In this document: positions 25,287 through 33,825 of the stretch, one piece after another | Position numbering within the stretch: the first letter of the stretch is position 1 | Layout of the letters: each line of letters opens with the position of its first letter | Source: an uncultured Armatimonadota bacterium | GTDB lineage: Bacteria; Armatimonadota; Armatimonadia; Armatimonadales; Armatimonadaceae | DNA: 64,000 nucleotides | Assembly: GCA_903910385.1 (NCBI GenBank) | Contig: CAIVZM010000075.1 | Span: 1-64,000 of the forward strand | Reading direction: 5' to 3' | Translations under genes and position numbers: made by a program | Notes under the pieces: model-generated | Seen by the model: only the letters and a program-made list of their open reading frames with translations | Told to the model about the DNA's origin: nothing | The model's database searches: none

Positions 25287-26837
25287 TCACACTAATTCAA
25301 AATCCGCTTCAAACGTGCGCCGCCACGGCAGACGGACGGAACTTGGACGGATCGTCAGACCGGTTCCAATGCCGTATTGTTGTAATTCCGCCAATCGGTC
25401 GGCAAGACCGTGGGCGATATTCGCGCAGGTCATCGCTACCTGCTCCGCGTTTTCCGGGTCGGGGTCTGTGCGTTGAAAGGCAGTACGGTTTGCCTCGCGG
25501 GCGGCGCGGCGAACGATAGTCTGATACCCCCAGTCTTCCAGAAAACGGTGCGCCAAAAAGTCCTGTTGCGCCTTCTGACGCGCCGGGTCATTCCTGATGA
25601 ACAGCGAGCAGATTGCCTGAGCGACTGTCGTTCCCAGCGTATTTCCCGCTGTGTTCCACGCTCCATAGCCCGCCAGACCCGCCAGATTCACCGGGGAATC
25701 GTGGGAGAGCAAAAGCTCCATCGCCGTCGGGTCTGCGCCATTAGGATAAGCCACATCGCCAAGAGCTACAGGCTTGCCGACTGACTGCCACTGTCCGATC
25801 CTCTCGAAGAGAGATCGGTAATAGGGTGTGCGGGCGATGCGTTCATCGTCGGCAAACTCCGGGCGTAATTCTGTGCGACGCGGCGAGGGGGTCAGGACGG
25901 TCAGGATAATATCCGCCTCTTCCGGTTCGGTGACGACCACGCCGCCGCAGGCGCGAATCTGTCCTTCTACTGTCAACTGGACCGCTTTGTCCTCATAGGG
26001 CGCGATAATCCGTTCATCGCCGGGAATTGCATAAACCGGGCAGATACGGGGTCTTGACTCGTTTGCTGCACAGATAAATCGCGCGACCAGTACAGAGCCG
26101 ACTTCGTCCGCACCGGGGTGCATCAGAAGCCTGTCTTGCGTCTCTGCACCGAGCAATGACAGCCATGATTCGAGCCATGCCTTCTCGCGGGAGGGTAATC
26201 CCCAGACGGCGGTATCGTCCGAAGTAATCAGCAGAAATGCCAGGTCGCGCCGTGCCAGCGCATCGATTAATGTAAGATTGACAATATGGTTTCGCAGGCG
26301 GCGGTTCAGCCAGTCCTGACGGATATCCGCCGATATTTCGCTTTCGACACGAGCGATCAACGAGGCATCCTCCGCTTCCGGCGCTCCCGCTTCTCGACGA
26401 TGTAATGCAGCGGAAAGGCGGTGGAGGCGAATGCCATACTGACACCAGTACAGCGGTTCCTCGATACAATCGTCCGCGAAAGGGGCGCGTGTAATCAGAT
26501 TGAAAGCATAGACCGGAGTCCCTGCCGCCCCGATTTCCGTCAGAACGCTCAGATAAGGAATAGTGTCGGCGGCGGAAGGAGAGGAAATACGGGATTGAAT
26601 CAAATCGCCGAATCCGACAAACTCGGCGGAAGCGATGACGCCGTCCGCCTCTTTCGCCGTCTCGCGAAGCCATGCTCCGACCGCATTCATATCCGCCGCA
26701 TTGCGCTGTTCTCCGCGAATCTCGGTTGGAGGCAGGAGGACGGTGGCGCCGCCAATAGCGCCGATCATCTGCGGGTACCGGGTGTTTACAGGACGTTCGT
26801 CGAGAGGGGCGAGGCTTAAGGTGAGTGTCTGCATCAT
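25287..26837 (-). CDS. DUF4127 family protein
   Basis: A 516-residue protein matching DUF4127 over its length: LDERPVNTRYPQ near the N-terminus, an IASAEFVGFGDLIQSR segment, LLITSDDTAVWGLPSREK in the middle and VNLAGLAGYGAWNTAGNTLG later. The family is of unknown biochemical function and is often found beside amino-sugar genes. Here it follows nanE and a ROK kinase on the same strand, 45 nt after the kinase stop. No signal peptide is visible, so it is probably cytoplasmic. An enzymatic role on a sugar is inference. Confidence 0.85.
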   Translation of the reverse strand: MMQTLTLSLAPLDERPVNTRYPQMIGAIGGATVLLPPTEIRGEQRNAADMNAVGAWLRETAKEADGVIASAEFVGFGDLIQSRISSPSAADTIPYLSVLTEIGAAGTPVYAFNLITRAPFADDCIEEPLYWCQYGIRLHRLSAALHRREAGAPEAEDASLIARVESEISADIRQDWLNRRLRNHIVNLTLIDALARRDLAFLLITSDDTAVWGLPSREKAWLESWLSLLGAETQDRLLMHPGADEVGSVLVARFICAANESRPRICPVYAIPGDERIIAPYEDKAVQLTVEGQIRACGGVVVTEPEEADIILTVLTPSPRRTELRPEFADDERIARTPYYRSLFERIGQWQSVGKPVALGDVAYPNGADPTAMELLLSHDSPVNLAGLAGYGAWNTAGNTLGTTVAQAICSLFIRNDPARQKAQQDFLAHRFLEDWGYQTIVRRAAREANRTAFQRTDPDPENAEQVAMTCANIAHGLADRLAELQQYGIGTGLTIRPSSVRLPWRRTFEADFELV

Positions 26838-26881
26838 TTAGGGTAAGAGACGGCTGAACCGGAAGTTCGTTTCGAATTTCT

Positions 26882-27832
26882 TCAGGAAGGGCGATTGTCC
26901 GTCAGGAACGAGTGCGCCAGAGTCGCCGCGCCGACGATGGATGCGTGCGCTCCCAGTTCAGCAGGAAGGATAGGAACATTGCGGACGGCGGGCATTGCCC
27001 GTTCCTGAACGATTTTTCGTGCTGGTTCCAGAATCAGATTGTTCAGAGCCATCATGCCGCCGCCCAGAACCACTCTGTCCGGTCCAAAGATATTGACTAC
27101 CGAAATCAGTCCTATTCCCAGACTCTCAGCGACTGCCCTGATGGCGCGTGCGGCAGGGCCAGAACGATCCTGTTGCGCCATCTGCCCCAGAGGCCCGCCT
27201 TCCTGAATACTTATATCGCCGCCGAAATCATGGAAGTATCGCAACAGCGCCGGGCCGCTCACATACTGCTCCCAGCATCCATAGCCGCCGCAGGTACAGG
27301 GAAGACCGTCCGGAAAAAGAATCAAATGTCCCAGTTCGCCGCTGACGCCGAAATGGCTCTGATGCAGTTTCCCTCCGCTCAGAAACGCCCCCCCCAACCC
27401 GGTGCCAATCGCCAGATAGACCAGATTATCTAAATTGCGACCTGCGCCGAAGCGCGATTCGCCCATTGCCAGTGCATTGACATCATTATCTGCAGCGGCG
27501 GGAATCTGCAACGCTTCTTCGAAAGCGTCCTTCAATCGTGTTCCCGCCCAACCCGGCAAGAGTTCCGTCGCGGAGAGAACGATGCCCGTCCGTGCGTCGA
27601 TCTGTCCGCCCGCGCCGATTCCTACCGCTGACGGAATGGGCGCTCCTATTTTTTCTGCCGCCCCGATCATCTGTTGCGCCAGAATGATCGCGCAATTCAG
27701 TATTGCGGCGCCGCCTTCCGATGCCGGGGTCGGCGTTCGTTCTTGAAGGAGGACAGAACCGCTTTCCGCATCGACCAATCCTCCTTCGATTTTCGTTCCG
27801 CCGATATCGATGCCCAGCAAAGTCTGACTCAT
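26882..27832 (-). CDS. ROK family sugar kinase
   Basis: A 316-residue ROK kinase. The phosphate-binding loop is GIDIGGTKIEGG at about 7-18, the ATP site includes AIGTGLGGAF, and the zinc/ROK signature is CTCGGYGCWEQYVSG in the middle. It likely phosphorylates glucose, N-acetylmannosamine or a related sugar; the neighbouring nanE makes ManNAc or GlcNAc likely. I start at ATG 27832, where the conserved MSQTLLGID begins, although a GTG at 27847 is also in frame. Confidence 0.92.
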   Translation of the reverse strand: MSQTLLGIDIGGTKIEGGLVDAESGSVLLQERTPTPASEGGAAILNCAIILAQQMIGAAEKIGAPIPSAVGIGAGGQIDARTGIVLSATELLPGWAGTRLKDAFEEALQIPAAADNDVNALAMGESRFGAGRNLDNLVYLAIGTGLGGAFLSGGKLHQSHFGVSGELGHLILFPDGLPCTCGGYGCWEQYVSGPALLRYFHDFGGDISIQEGGPLGQMAQQDRSGPAARAIRAVAESLGIGLISVVNIFGPDRVVLGGGMMALNNLILEPARKIVQERAMPAVRNVPILPAELGAHASIVGAATLAHSFLTDNRPS

Positions 27833-27861
27833 AGGGGATATGTCCACGCCTTCAATGTCGT

Positions 27862-28557
27862 TTAAACCGATTTCAGGGCGACGGCGAAGCGACGTGCGAT
27901 TTGTTGCGGGCGCGTGATCGCGCCGCCGACGACCACTGCGAACGCTCCGGCATCCAGAGCGGCGCGAGCCTGTTCCGGCGTGTGGATACGCCCCTCGGCG
28001 ATCAGGGGAATCGGCAGATTTCTCCGTGCCAGACGCGCTACCAGTTCGATATCTGGCCCATCGAGGGTGGGAGAGTCCGCCGTGTAACCGGAAAGAGTGG
28101 TCGAAAGAACATCGGCGCCTGCTTCGATAGCCGCCATTGCATCCGCTTCGGTGGCGATATCCGCCATGACCGCTTTTCCAGTATGCGCTTTAACGCTGTG
28201 GATCAGTTCCGCCGCTGACCCTTCGGGATGCAGGCGCAGGGTAGCATCCAGCGCGATAATGTCCGCACCGCTTGCCGCGACGGTCGCCGCTTCTGCCAGC
28301 CTCGGAGTAATGTAAACGTCCTCGAATCCGGGAACGACCACCTTCCAGAGGCCAATCAGCGGCAAATTGGGAAGCGTCGCTTTGATAGCGCGGATATCGT
28401 CCGGGGTGTTGGCGCGAATGCCGACGGCGCCGCCCTCTTTCGCCGCCCGCGCCATACGCGCCATGATTTCCGCTCCGTACAGCGGTTCTTCCGGCAATGC
28501 CTGACAGGAAACGATCAATCCGCCGCGCATCGATGCCAGAGAGGGATGAATTTGCAT
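27862..28557 (-). CDS. nanE: N-acetylmannosamine-6-phosphate 2-epimerase
   Basis: A 231-residue TIM-barrel enzyme that interconverts ManNAc-6-P and GlcNAc-6-P. Typical NanE segments: GGLIVSCQALPEEPLYG, GAVGIRANTPDDIRAIK, IGLWKVVVPG and GADVLSTTLSGYT. A perfect TATAAT (28564-28569) stands 6 nt before the ATG, with no ribosome binding site, so the mRNA is predicted to be leaderless. It is the first gene of the minus-strand cluster nanE, ROK kinase, DUF4127, and is divergent from a GH43 gene. Confidence 0.93.
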   Translation of the reverse strand: MQIHPSLASMRGGLIVSCQALPEEPLYGAEIMARMARAAKEGGAVGIRANTPDDIRAIKATLPNLPLIGLWKVVVPGFEDVYITPRLAEAATVAASGADIIALDATLRLHPEGSAAELIHSVKAHTGKAVMADIATEADAMAAIEAGADVLSTTLSGYTADSPTLDGPDIELVARLARRNLPIPLIAEGRIHTPEQARAALDAGAFAVVVGGAITRPQQIARRFAVALKSV

Positions 28558-28624
28558 ACGCTGATTATACCCTCAACGGCGTTTTCCGGTGGCGCTCCGG
28601 GCGTCAGCGCCCTAAACTTGATGT

Positions 28625-29575
28625 ATGCCAGTGAATGTTATCCGTCCTCTTGTCGCCCCTTCCGAATCGGTCAAACAGTATCAGAATCCGCTCTGGGCAA
28701 AAGACTTCCCTGATCCGTTCGTCATCGCCTGGCAGGGGAAATTCTATGCCTATGCGACCGAAACTTCCGGGTTTCGCTTTCAAGCGCTGGAATCTCCCGA
28801 TATGGTGAACTGGACCCATAAAGGAACCGTATTCGAAGTTCCGTGGTCGGGCGTCCATTACTGGGCTCCGGAGGTCTGGCGACATGACGGGCAGTTCTGG
28901 TTCACGTATTCCGCGTTGAATCCGAAGACGAACAAGCACGATATCGGAGTCGCCGTATCCCGTAACCCGCTGGGGCCGTTTGTGCATCAATCCGTACTGG
29001 TCGTCGGCGAAAAGAACCGGGTAGGCGTCATCGATGCCACGATTTATAGCGAGGGCAAGGACGCTTTCCTGATCTACTCTGAGGAAGACCCGCGCCGTAT
29101 TGTGTTGCAAAAACTGACCCCGGACTGGAAAGCCATCGAAGGCGATCCCATCGAACTGATGCGCCCGGATCGGGACTGGGAACGCGGCGTCACCGAGGCC
29201 CCGACTCTGATCAAACGGCGCGGAAAATACCATATGCTGTATTCTGGCGGATGGTATCAGAGCAATAAAGCGGATGCCTGTTACTGTGTCGCCCATGCCG
29301 TCGCGTCGAAATTGACCGGCCCTTATGTCAAGACCGCACGACCAATTCTGGAAGGTAACGGCGTCGAAGTCTTCGGCCCCGGTCACCAGAGCTACCTCAA
29401 ACTGCCCTCCGGCGAGGAATGGGTGTTTTATCATGCCTGGGACGACCAGAATGAACCTCGCTACGGCAGTAATCCGTCCGGTCGGACATTGCGGATGGAT
29501 CGCCTCGTCTGGTATGGCGATATCCCCCGGCGTATTATCCCGACCACAACGCCGCAACCCGCGCCGCGTCTTTAG
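28625..29575 (+). CDS. Glycoside hydrolase family 43-like protein
   Basis: A 316-residue five-bladed beta-propeller enzyme. The three acidic residues of GH43 are in place: the base Asp30 in FPDPFVI, the Asp137 in VIDATIY and the acid Glu191 in VTEAPTL; the GPGHQSY segment near 257 also fits. There is no signal peptide, so it acts inside the cell, probably on an oligosaccharide taken up (arabinosides or xylosides are usual for the family). A TAAACT hexamer lies 6 nt before the ATG, suggesting a leaderless mRNA. Divergent from nanE. Confidence 0.88.
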   Translation: MPVNVIRPLVAPSESVKQYQNPLWAKDFPDPFVIAWQGKFYAYATETSGFRFQALESPDMVNWTHKGTVFEVPWSGVHYWAPEVWRHDGQFWFTYSALNPKTNKHDIGVAVSRNPLGPFVHQSVLVVGEKNRVGVIDATIYSEGKDAFLIYSEEDPRRIVLQKLTPDWKAIEGDPIELMRPDRDWERGVTEAPTLIKRRGKYHMLYSGGWYQSNKADACYCVAHAVASKLTGPYVKTARPILEGNGVEVFGPGHQSYLKLPSGEEWVFYHAWDDQNEPRYGSNPSGRTLRMDRLVWYGDIPRRIIPTTTPQPAPRL

Positions 29576-29598
29576 GGAGGCGCCCCACATACTCTTCC

Positions 29599-30105
29599 TT
29601 ATTCCAGAAGGGGGACCGGCGGCGCATTGACCACGCTGACAATGCGCCAGCGGGGACGGGTAAAGAACAGGTAACTGCGCCGGGTTTCCTGACGCATGAC
29701 CAGCGTCAGCAGGTCACTGCCCCAGATATCTTCGCCGGAACCGGAATAGAAGGCGGAGAAACGGGTGATAACCAACCGCTCGTCCGGGTTCCCTTTCGGT
29801 GAGGGCAGAATGCGGGGTTCATTTACGTGGACATCATAGTCGACGCCACGCCCATTCCGCAGGGAACGGACGAGCGTAAGACGCAGACGCGCTTTATTCC
29901 ACAATCCTGCCTGAAAATCGTCCGAAATGACTTCCATGACATCGGCGACGCGCCGCGCCTTCGCGGTGCTCTCAGCATCGCGCAGGGATTGCCGAATGAG
30001 CGTCTCCGACGTCTCCGGGGAAGCGGAAGGGAGAAAGTAAGCGACGATACCCACGATCAACAAAACCGCTGCCAACGCCAAACCCACCCACGATGAAGGT
30101 TTCAT
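29599..30105 (-). CDS. Membrane-anchored protein of unknown function
   Basis: A 168-residue protein with one N-terminal membrane helix (about residues 6-24, WVGLALAAVLLIVGIVAYFL) and a soluble part of about 140 residues. The soluble part (SLRDAESTAKARRVADVMEVIS and a beta-rich end) resembles a NTF2/SnoaL-like fold, which I infer from pattern only. It is convergent with the GH43 gene and lies after tsaD on the minus strand. I do not recognise the family. Confidence 0.6.
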   Translation of the reverse strand: MKPSSWVGLALAAVLLIVGIVAYFLPSASPETSETLIRQSLRDAESTAKARRVADVMEVISDDFQAGLWNKARLRLTLVRSLRNGRGVDYDVHVNEPRILPSPKGNPDERLVITRFSAFYSGSGEDIWGSDLLTLVMRQETRRSYLFFTRPRWRIVSVVNAPPVPLLE

Positions 30106-30144
30106 ATTCCGCTATACGGCGATTTTGATCAGGATGTTGGGTGT

Positions 30145-31185
30145 TTATCCGTTCGTACTTATCGCCGTACCTGCCGCCAGCGGTTCGGAAGCGTAAACGG
30201 CGAAGTTCAAATTGTCTGCCGGGCGTCTCTGCAAATTGAAATATCCCGTGGCGGCGATCATGGCGGCATTGTCTGTACAGAAAACCGGGTGAGGGTAAAA
30301 TAGATCGAGGTTGGCGGCATCGCAGGCGATCTGCATTTTCTCGCGCAATCTGCTGTTGCAGGCGACTCCACCCGCCATGAATATCCTATTGACCCCGACC
30401 GACTTCGCCGCTCCCACCGTCTTTTTTACCAGAGCGTCCGCCACCGCTTCCTGAAAGGAGGCGGCGAAATCCGGTAGGGAGACTTCGCCCGACTGTAAGC
30501 GCGGCAGAGCATAGCGAACGGCGGTCTTCAAGCCGGAGAACGAAAAAGCGAAGGGTTCATCGGGCAAGGCGCGAGGGAAGGCGATTGCATTCGTCTTTCC
30601 GCCTTCCGCTGCTTTCTGGATAGCGGGACCTCCCGGATAGTCCAGTCCCATCAACCGGGCGCATTTGTCGAACGCCTCACCGGCGGCATCGTCCCTCGTG
30701 CGCCCCAGCAAAGCGTAATCGCCCGGCGCCCGGATATGGAACAGATCGGTATGCCCGCCGGAGACGACCAGAGCGATAGCAGGAAAGTCGATCTTTTTCT
30801 CGCCCGACTCTTCCCCGACCTGCAGAAAGTTGGCGTACAGGTGCGCTTCGATATGGTGGACGCCGATAATCGGAATGTTCAACGCCATAGCCAGCGCCTT
30901 GGCGGCGGAGACGCCCACCAGCAACGCGCCCATCAGACCGGGACGGTTGGTGACAGCAATAGCATCGATCTCCGACAGCGTGACGCCTGCTTCCGTCAGG
31001 GCCTGCCGTAATACCGTATTCATGAGTTCCACATGGCGTCGTGAAGCGACTTCCGGGACGACGCCGCCATAGCGGGCGTGTTCCATCATCTGTGACGCGA
31101 CGACATTGGAAAGGACGCGCCGCCCGGATACAACCACAGCGGCGGAAGTCTCATCGCACGAAGTCTCGATGCCCAGAACATTCAT
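30145..31185 (-). CDS. tsaD: tRNA N6-threonylcarbamoyltransferase
   Basis: A 346-residue enzyme that moves the threonylcarbamoyl group to A37 of tRNAs reading ANN codons. The metal site is HHIEAH and the family motif GIETSCDETSAAVV stands at residues 5-18; VSGGHTDLF and FMAGGVACNSRLRE also fit. The frame is open to 31233, but ATG 31185 is where homology starts and it has TACACT 6 nt upstream without a ribosome binding site, so it is likely leaderless. Other members of the pathway (tsaB, tsaE) are not near. Confidence 0.95.
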   Translation of the reverse strand: MNVLGIETSCDETSAAVVVSGRRVLSNVVASQMMEHARYGGVVPEVASRRHVELMNTVLRQALTEAGVTLSEIDAIAVTNRPGLMGALLVGVSAAKALAMALNIPIIGVHHIEAHLYANFLQVGEESGEKKIDFPAIALVVSGGHTDLFHIRAPGDYALLGRTRDDAAGEAFDKCARLMGLDYPGGPAIQKAAEGGKTNAIAFPRALPDEPFAFSFSGLKTAVRYALPRLQSGEVSLPDFAASFQEAVADALVKKTVGAAKSVGVNRIFMAGGVACNSRLREKMQIACDAANLDLFYPHPVFCTDNAAMIAATGYFNLQRRPADNLNFAVYASEPLAAGTAISTNG

Positions 31186-31360
31186 GAGCGTAGTGTATCG
31201 CGGACGGCGAAATCTGCGCCCTGACCGACACATTGTGCATGCTCACCTGATTACCGACCGGTACGGCGTCACCAAAAAGGGCGTGGATGAAGAAAATAGG
31301 GATTGATGTCGCAAAGCTATAGCCATAGAGGACGGCGACTGCCAAATCGCTCTATACCGT

Positions 31361-31795
31361 TCAATCCTCAAATTTCAGGCCGGGGATTTTGCCGAAATCT
31401 CTGGCGTTGCGCGTCAGGACGGAGGCGTTGTTAGCGAGGGCGATGGACGCGATGAGCAGGTCTTTCGTCCTGACGCGCACTTTCGCTTTCACAAGGCGCG
31501 TGTATTCGGCATCCGCCTCTGTCGTATATTCCCACACTGCGAGGCCGCTGTAAAAGCGCAGACTCTCCTGTAACTGAGTGTAGGCTTCTATCCGCAGGGC
31601 GGACGTGTTGACGAGATGGAACCTGTCGAGCCATCCCTTGAACTGCTCCTCATAACTGACGATAGTCGTCCCATAGTCATCGGGCGCGATAGCCCGCAAC
31701 CGCGCCGTCAGTCCGTTGTAGCCATCGCCGCCGCGCTGTAGAACGGTACAATGGTCAGTATCGAGAGCATAGATGTCAAGGGACTTGGACATCAT
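31361..31795 (-). CDS. vapC: PIN-domain ribonuclease toxin (VapC-like)
   Basis: A 144-residue PIN domain. Acidic residues expected for the metal site are visible in ALDTDHC (residue 11-13), in the EEQFKGW helix, in TKDLLIASIALAN near 110-120 and in LTRNARDFGKI near the C-terminus. Such proteins cut tRNA or rRNA when not bound by antitoxin. The ATG overlaps the stop of the upstream small gene (ATGA at 31792-31795), the usual toxin-antitoxin layout. Confidence 0.88.
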   Translation of the reverse strand: MMSKSLDIYALDTDHCTVLQRGGDGYNGLTARLRAIAPDDYGTTIVSYEEQFKGWLDRFHLVNTSALRIEAYTQLQESLRFYSGLAVWEYTTEADAEYTRLVKAKVRVRTKDLLIASIALANNASVLTRNARDFGKIPGLKFED

Positions 31796-32022
31796 CCTTG
31801 ATCGTCCGCCGCACGTTGGGCTCCCTCGCGTTCCCGCTCCCGCTCCGCCGCGACCGCCGCCGCCACCTCGCCGAACAGGGGGCTGTTCGCGGAACGCCGA
31901 GTATAGTTATCTAGAAAGTCGGGACGCGTCCGCCCGACAACGCCGGGGCGGTCGCCGTTCAACTGCGCCTGGATTTTCGCCACTTCCGCTTCCAGAGAGG
32001 CAAGTCGTTCCTCTATCGCCAT
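31792..32022 (-). CDS. Predicted antitoxin of the VapC-like toxin
   Basis: A 76-residue protein whose first part (AIEERLASLEAEVAKIQAQL) is a heptad coiled coil and whose second part (FLDNYTRRSANSPLFGEV) may wrap the toxin. It has no AbrB or MetJ-type DNA-binding domain that I can recognise. ATG 32022 has GAGGA 9 nt upstream, while the longer in-frame extension to 32106 has no support and would run into the divergent promoter. The role is inferred from size, coupling and partner. Confidence 0.7.
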   Translation of the reverse strand: MAIEERLASLEAEVAKIQAQLNGDRPGVVGRTRPDFLDNYTRRSANSPLFGEVAAAVAAEREREREGAQRAADDQG

Positions 32023-32073
32023 CTTTTGATTTCCTCTGCCGAACGAATTATATCGTAGCTCAAAACCGGAGGT

Positions 32074-32101
32074 TTGCCAGACGTAACGGCGGCGATACAA
32101 T
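32074..32101 (+). promoter_or_regulatory. Promoter of the 32108 SIMPL gene (leaderless)
   Basis: TTGCCA (32074-32079), 16-nt spacer, TACAAT (32096-32101), then 6 nt to the ATG. Transcription should begin at or just before the start codon. No Shine-Dalgarno sequence is present. Confidence 0.65.
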
Positions 32102-32107
32102 GGCAAT

Positions 32108-32854
32108 ATGAACCTTTCCCGGTTGTCGGCGCTGACTTATAGCCTGCTGATTGCGGGCGCAATTATCGTCGGAGCGACCGTGGTGGCGCGGTCGCTGGGG
32201 CGGAACCGGAGTGCGGAGGATGTCATCCGCGTCACCGGGTCGGCGCGGCGCGTTGTCCGCTCGGACTACATCATATGGACGGCAAAGGTGAACTATCAGG
32301 CGCCGACCGCCAGCGCGGCGTATCAGGGACTGCAGAAGTCCGTTTCCCAACTGAATGCCTACCTCACCGAAAAGGGAATCCCTTCCGAAGAGATTTTCCC
32401 GCTTGCCATCACGACCGAGACTCTCTACGACAAGCCTGCGGCGCCCACGAACGGCAACATGAGCGATGTTCTGCGCACGATCGCAGGATACCGCCTCTCG
32501 CAGGAGGTGGAGGTGCGGTCCCAGAAGGTGGATGTCGTTCAGGGAGTCTCCCGCACCGCAACTGACCTGATCAATCAGGGAGTCTCGGTCGAATCGGTCG
32601 CGCCGCAGTACCGGATCACCAAACTGGCGGAACTCAAGGACGCCATCCTTGCCGAGGCGGCGGAAAACGCCCGAAAGCGTGCGGAAAATATCGCCAAAAG
32701 TAGCGGCTCCACGCTCGGTCCGCTCCGTTTCGCCCGCATGGGAATGATGCTCGTCACTGGCGCCTATGACGATGAAGAGGGCGGAAGGGAAGACACTGCC
32801 TCGCTGGATAAAAAGGTAACCGTGCAGGTCACTTCTGCGTTCGGCGTTCAATAG
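32108..32854 (+). CDS. SIMPL (DUF541) domain protein, membrane-anchored
   Basis: A 248-residue protein with an N-terminal hydrophobic helix (about residues 6-28) and a SIMPL domain. Family traits are VIRVTGSARRVVRSDYIIWTA at the start of the domain, GIPSEEIFPLAITTETLYD and the C-terminal VTVQVTSAFGVQ. Compared with the copy at 1530 it has no cleavage site, so it probably stays anchored and faces the periplasm. It is divergent from the toxin-antitoxin pair. Confidence 0.88.
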   Translation: MNLSRLSALTYSLLIAGAIIVGATVVARSLGRNRSAEDVIRVTGSARRVVRSDYIIWTAKVNYQAPTASAAYQGLQKSVSQLNAYLTEKGIPSEEIFPLAITTETLYDKPAAPTNGNMSDVLRTIAGYRLSQEVEVRSQKVDVVQGVSRTATDLINQGVSVESVAPQYRITKLAELKDAILAEAAENARKRAENIAKSSGSTLGPLRFARMGMMLVTGAYDDEEGGREDTASLDKKVTVQVTSAFGVQ

Positions 32855-32874
32855 CGAATCCGTCTCAACAGGTA

Positions 32875-32921
32875 ATGTCATCCGTAAATGTCATCCGTAA
32901 ATGTCATCCGTAAATGTCATC
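32875..32921. repeat. 13-bp tandem repeat, 3.6 copies
   Basis: Unit ATGTCATCCGTAA at 32875-32887, 32888-32900 and 32901-32913, with a partial copy to 32921. It begins about 20 bp after the SIMPL stop. Confidence 0.95.
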
Positions 32922-33020
32922 TGTCGGGAAACCCGTGTCTAACGATTCGACGGACACGGGTAGCTAAATCTGTGTCCAGACCGAGACATTCCGGGCAGGG
33001 CAGGGGAAATCCGCCCATCC

Positions 33021-33054
33021 ATCGCTGATTCCCTGTTATCGCTGATTCCCTGTT
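33021..33054. repeat. 17-bp tandem duplication
   Basis: ATCGCTGATTCCCTGTT occurs twice head to tail (33021-33037 and 33038-33054), just before the dedA stop codon region. Nothing else of note is seen between 32922 and 33020. Confidence 0.93.
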
Positions 33055-33058
33055 AACG

Positions 33059-33730
33059 TCACTCTTTACTTTCTTTGCTTTTGCGGCGGTGATTGGTAAA
33101 TTCGATTACCGCCGGGAGCAGGCTCACAAGGATTATGCCGATAATAACCTTCTCGAAGTTATTTCGGACCACGGGAAGATTCCCGAAAAGGTAGCCTCCG
33201 GTGACGCAGAGACCTACCCATAGAGCGGTAGAAGCGATACTGAAAGCCAGGAAGCGACCATAGGGCATATTCCCCATTCCGGCGACAAACGGCGCGAAGG
33301 TACGCACAATCGGGACGAACCGGGCAAGAATCAGCGCCTTACCGCCATGTCGGGCGAAGAACTCCTCTGTCTGCGCCAGATACGCCCGGTTGAGGATGCG
33401 CGATTCGGGTTTACCGAACAGATTCCGTCCCAGAGTCCGACCGAGCCAGTAGTTCACATTATCGCCACAGAATGCCGCTACCATCAGGAGGGGATACAGA
33501 AAAGCCAGTTTCAGAGCGGCGTTCGGCGTTGCGGAAAATGCTCCCAACGCAAAGAGCAGTGAATCTCCGGGCAGGAACGGCATGATGACCAGACCTGTCT
33601 CGGCGAAAACGATAGCGAAAATGATACCGTAGGTCAGCGTTCCGTACTGCGAGACTGTATTGTTGATCCAGACATCAAGGTGGCGCAGAAGGTCGATTAA
33701 TTGCGTGAAGAAGTGGGAGAGCGTTTCCAT
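33059..33730 (-). CDS. DedA family membrane protein
   Basis: A 223-residue DedA/SNARE-associated (VTT domain) protein. The FLPGDSLLFALGAFS loop, the GRTLGRNLFGKPESRIL segment and the FFARHGGKALILARFVPIVR motif with the following GMGNMPYGRFL are diagnostic. DedA proteins are thought to flip phospholipids or lipid carriers and affect membrane potential. A TATACT hexamer lies 10 nt before the ATG. It stands downstream of thrC with two short hairpins in between (33768-33782, 33789-33807). Confidence 0.92.
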   Translation of the reverse strand: METLSHFFTQLIDLLRHLDVWINNTVSQYGTLTYGIIFAIVFAETGLVIMPFLPGDSLLFALGAFSATPNAALKLAFLYPLLMVAAFCGDNVNYWLGRTLGRNLFGKPESRILNRAYLAQTEEFFARHGGKALILARFVPIVRTFAPFVAGMGNMPYGRFLAFSIASTALWVGLCVTGGYLFGNLPVVRNNFEKVIIGIILVSLLPAVIEFTNHRRKSKESKE

Positions 33731-33825
33731 ATCAGGAAGCAGTATACCCCAGCCACAAGAGGAACTACCGACTGTCGGCAGTCCTTCGGGAGAATCGCTG
33801 ATTCTCCGCTGACGGGGAGGGACGC

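Noticed and set aside
28604-29590. 328-codon minus-strand frame opposite the GH43 gene
   Set aside because: The plus-strand GH43 motifs are complete; the opposite frame shows no domain.
31151-31345. 64-codon hydrophobic minus-strand frame
   Set aside because: It overlaps the tsaD start and promoter; no start signal or homology.
32060-32881. 273-codon minus-strand frame opposite the SIMPL gene
   Set aside because: Shadow of the SIMPL coding sequence; the low-complexity ends are not protein-like.
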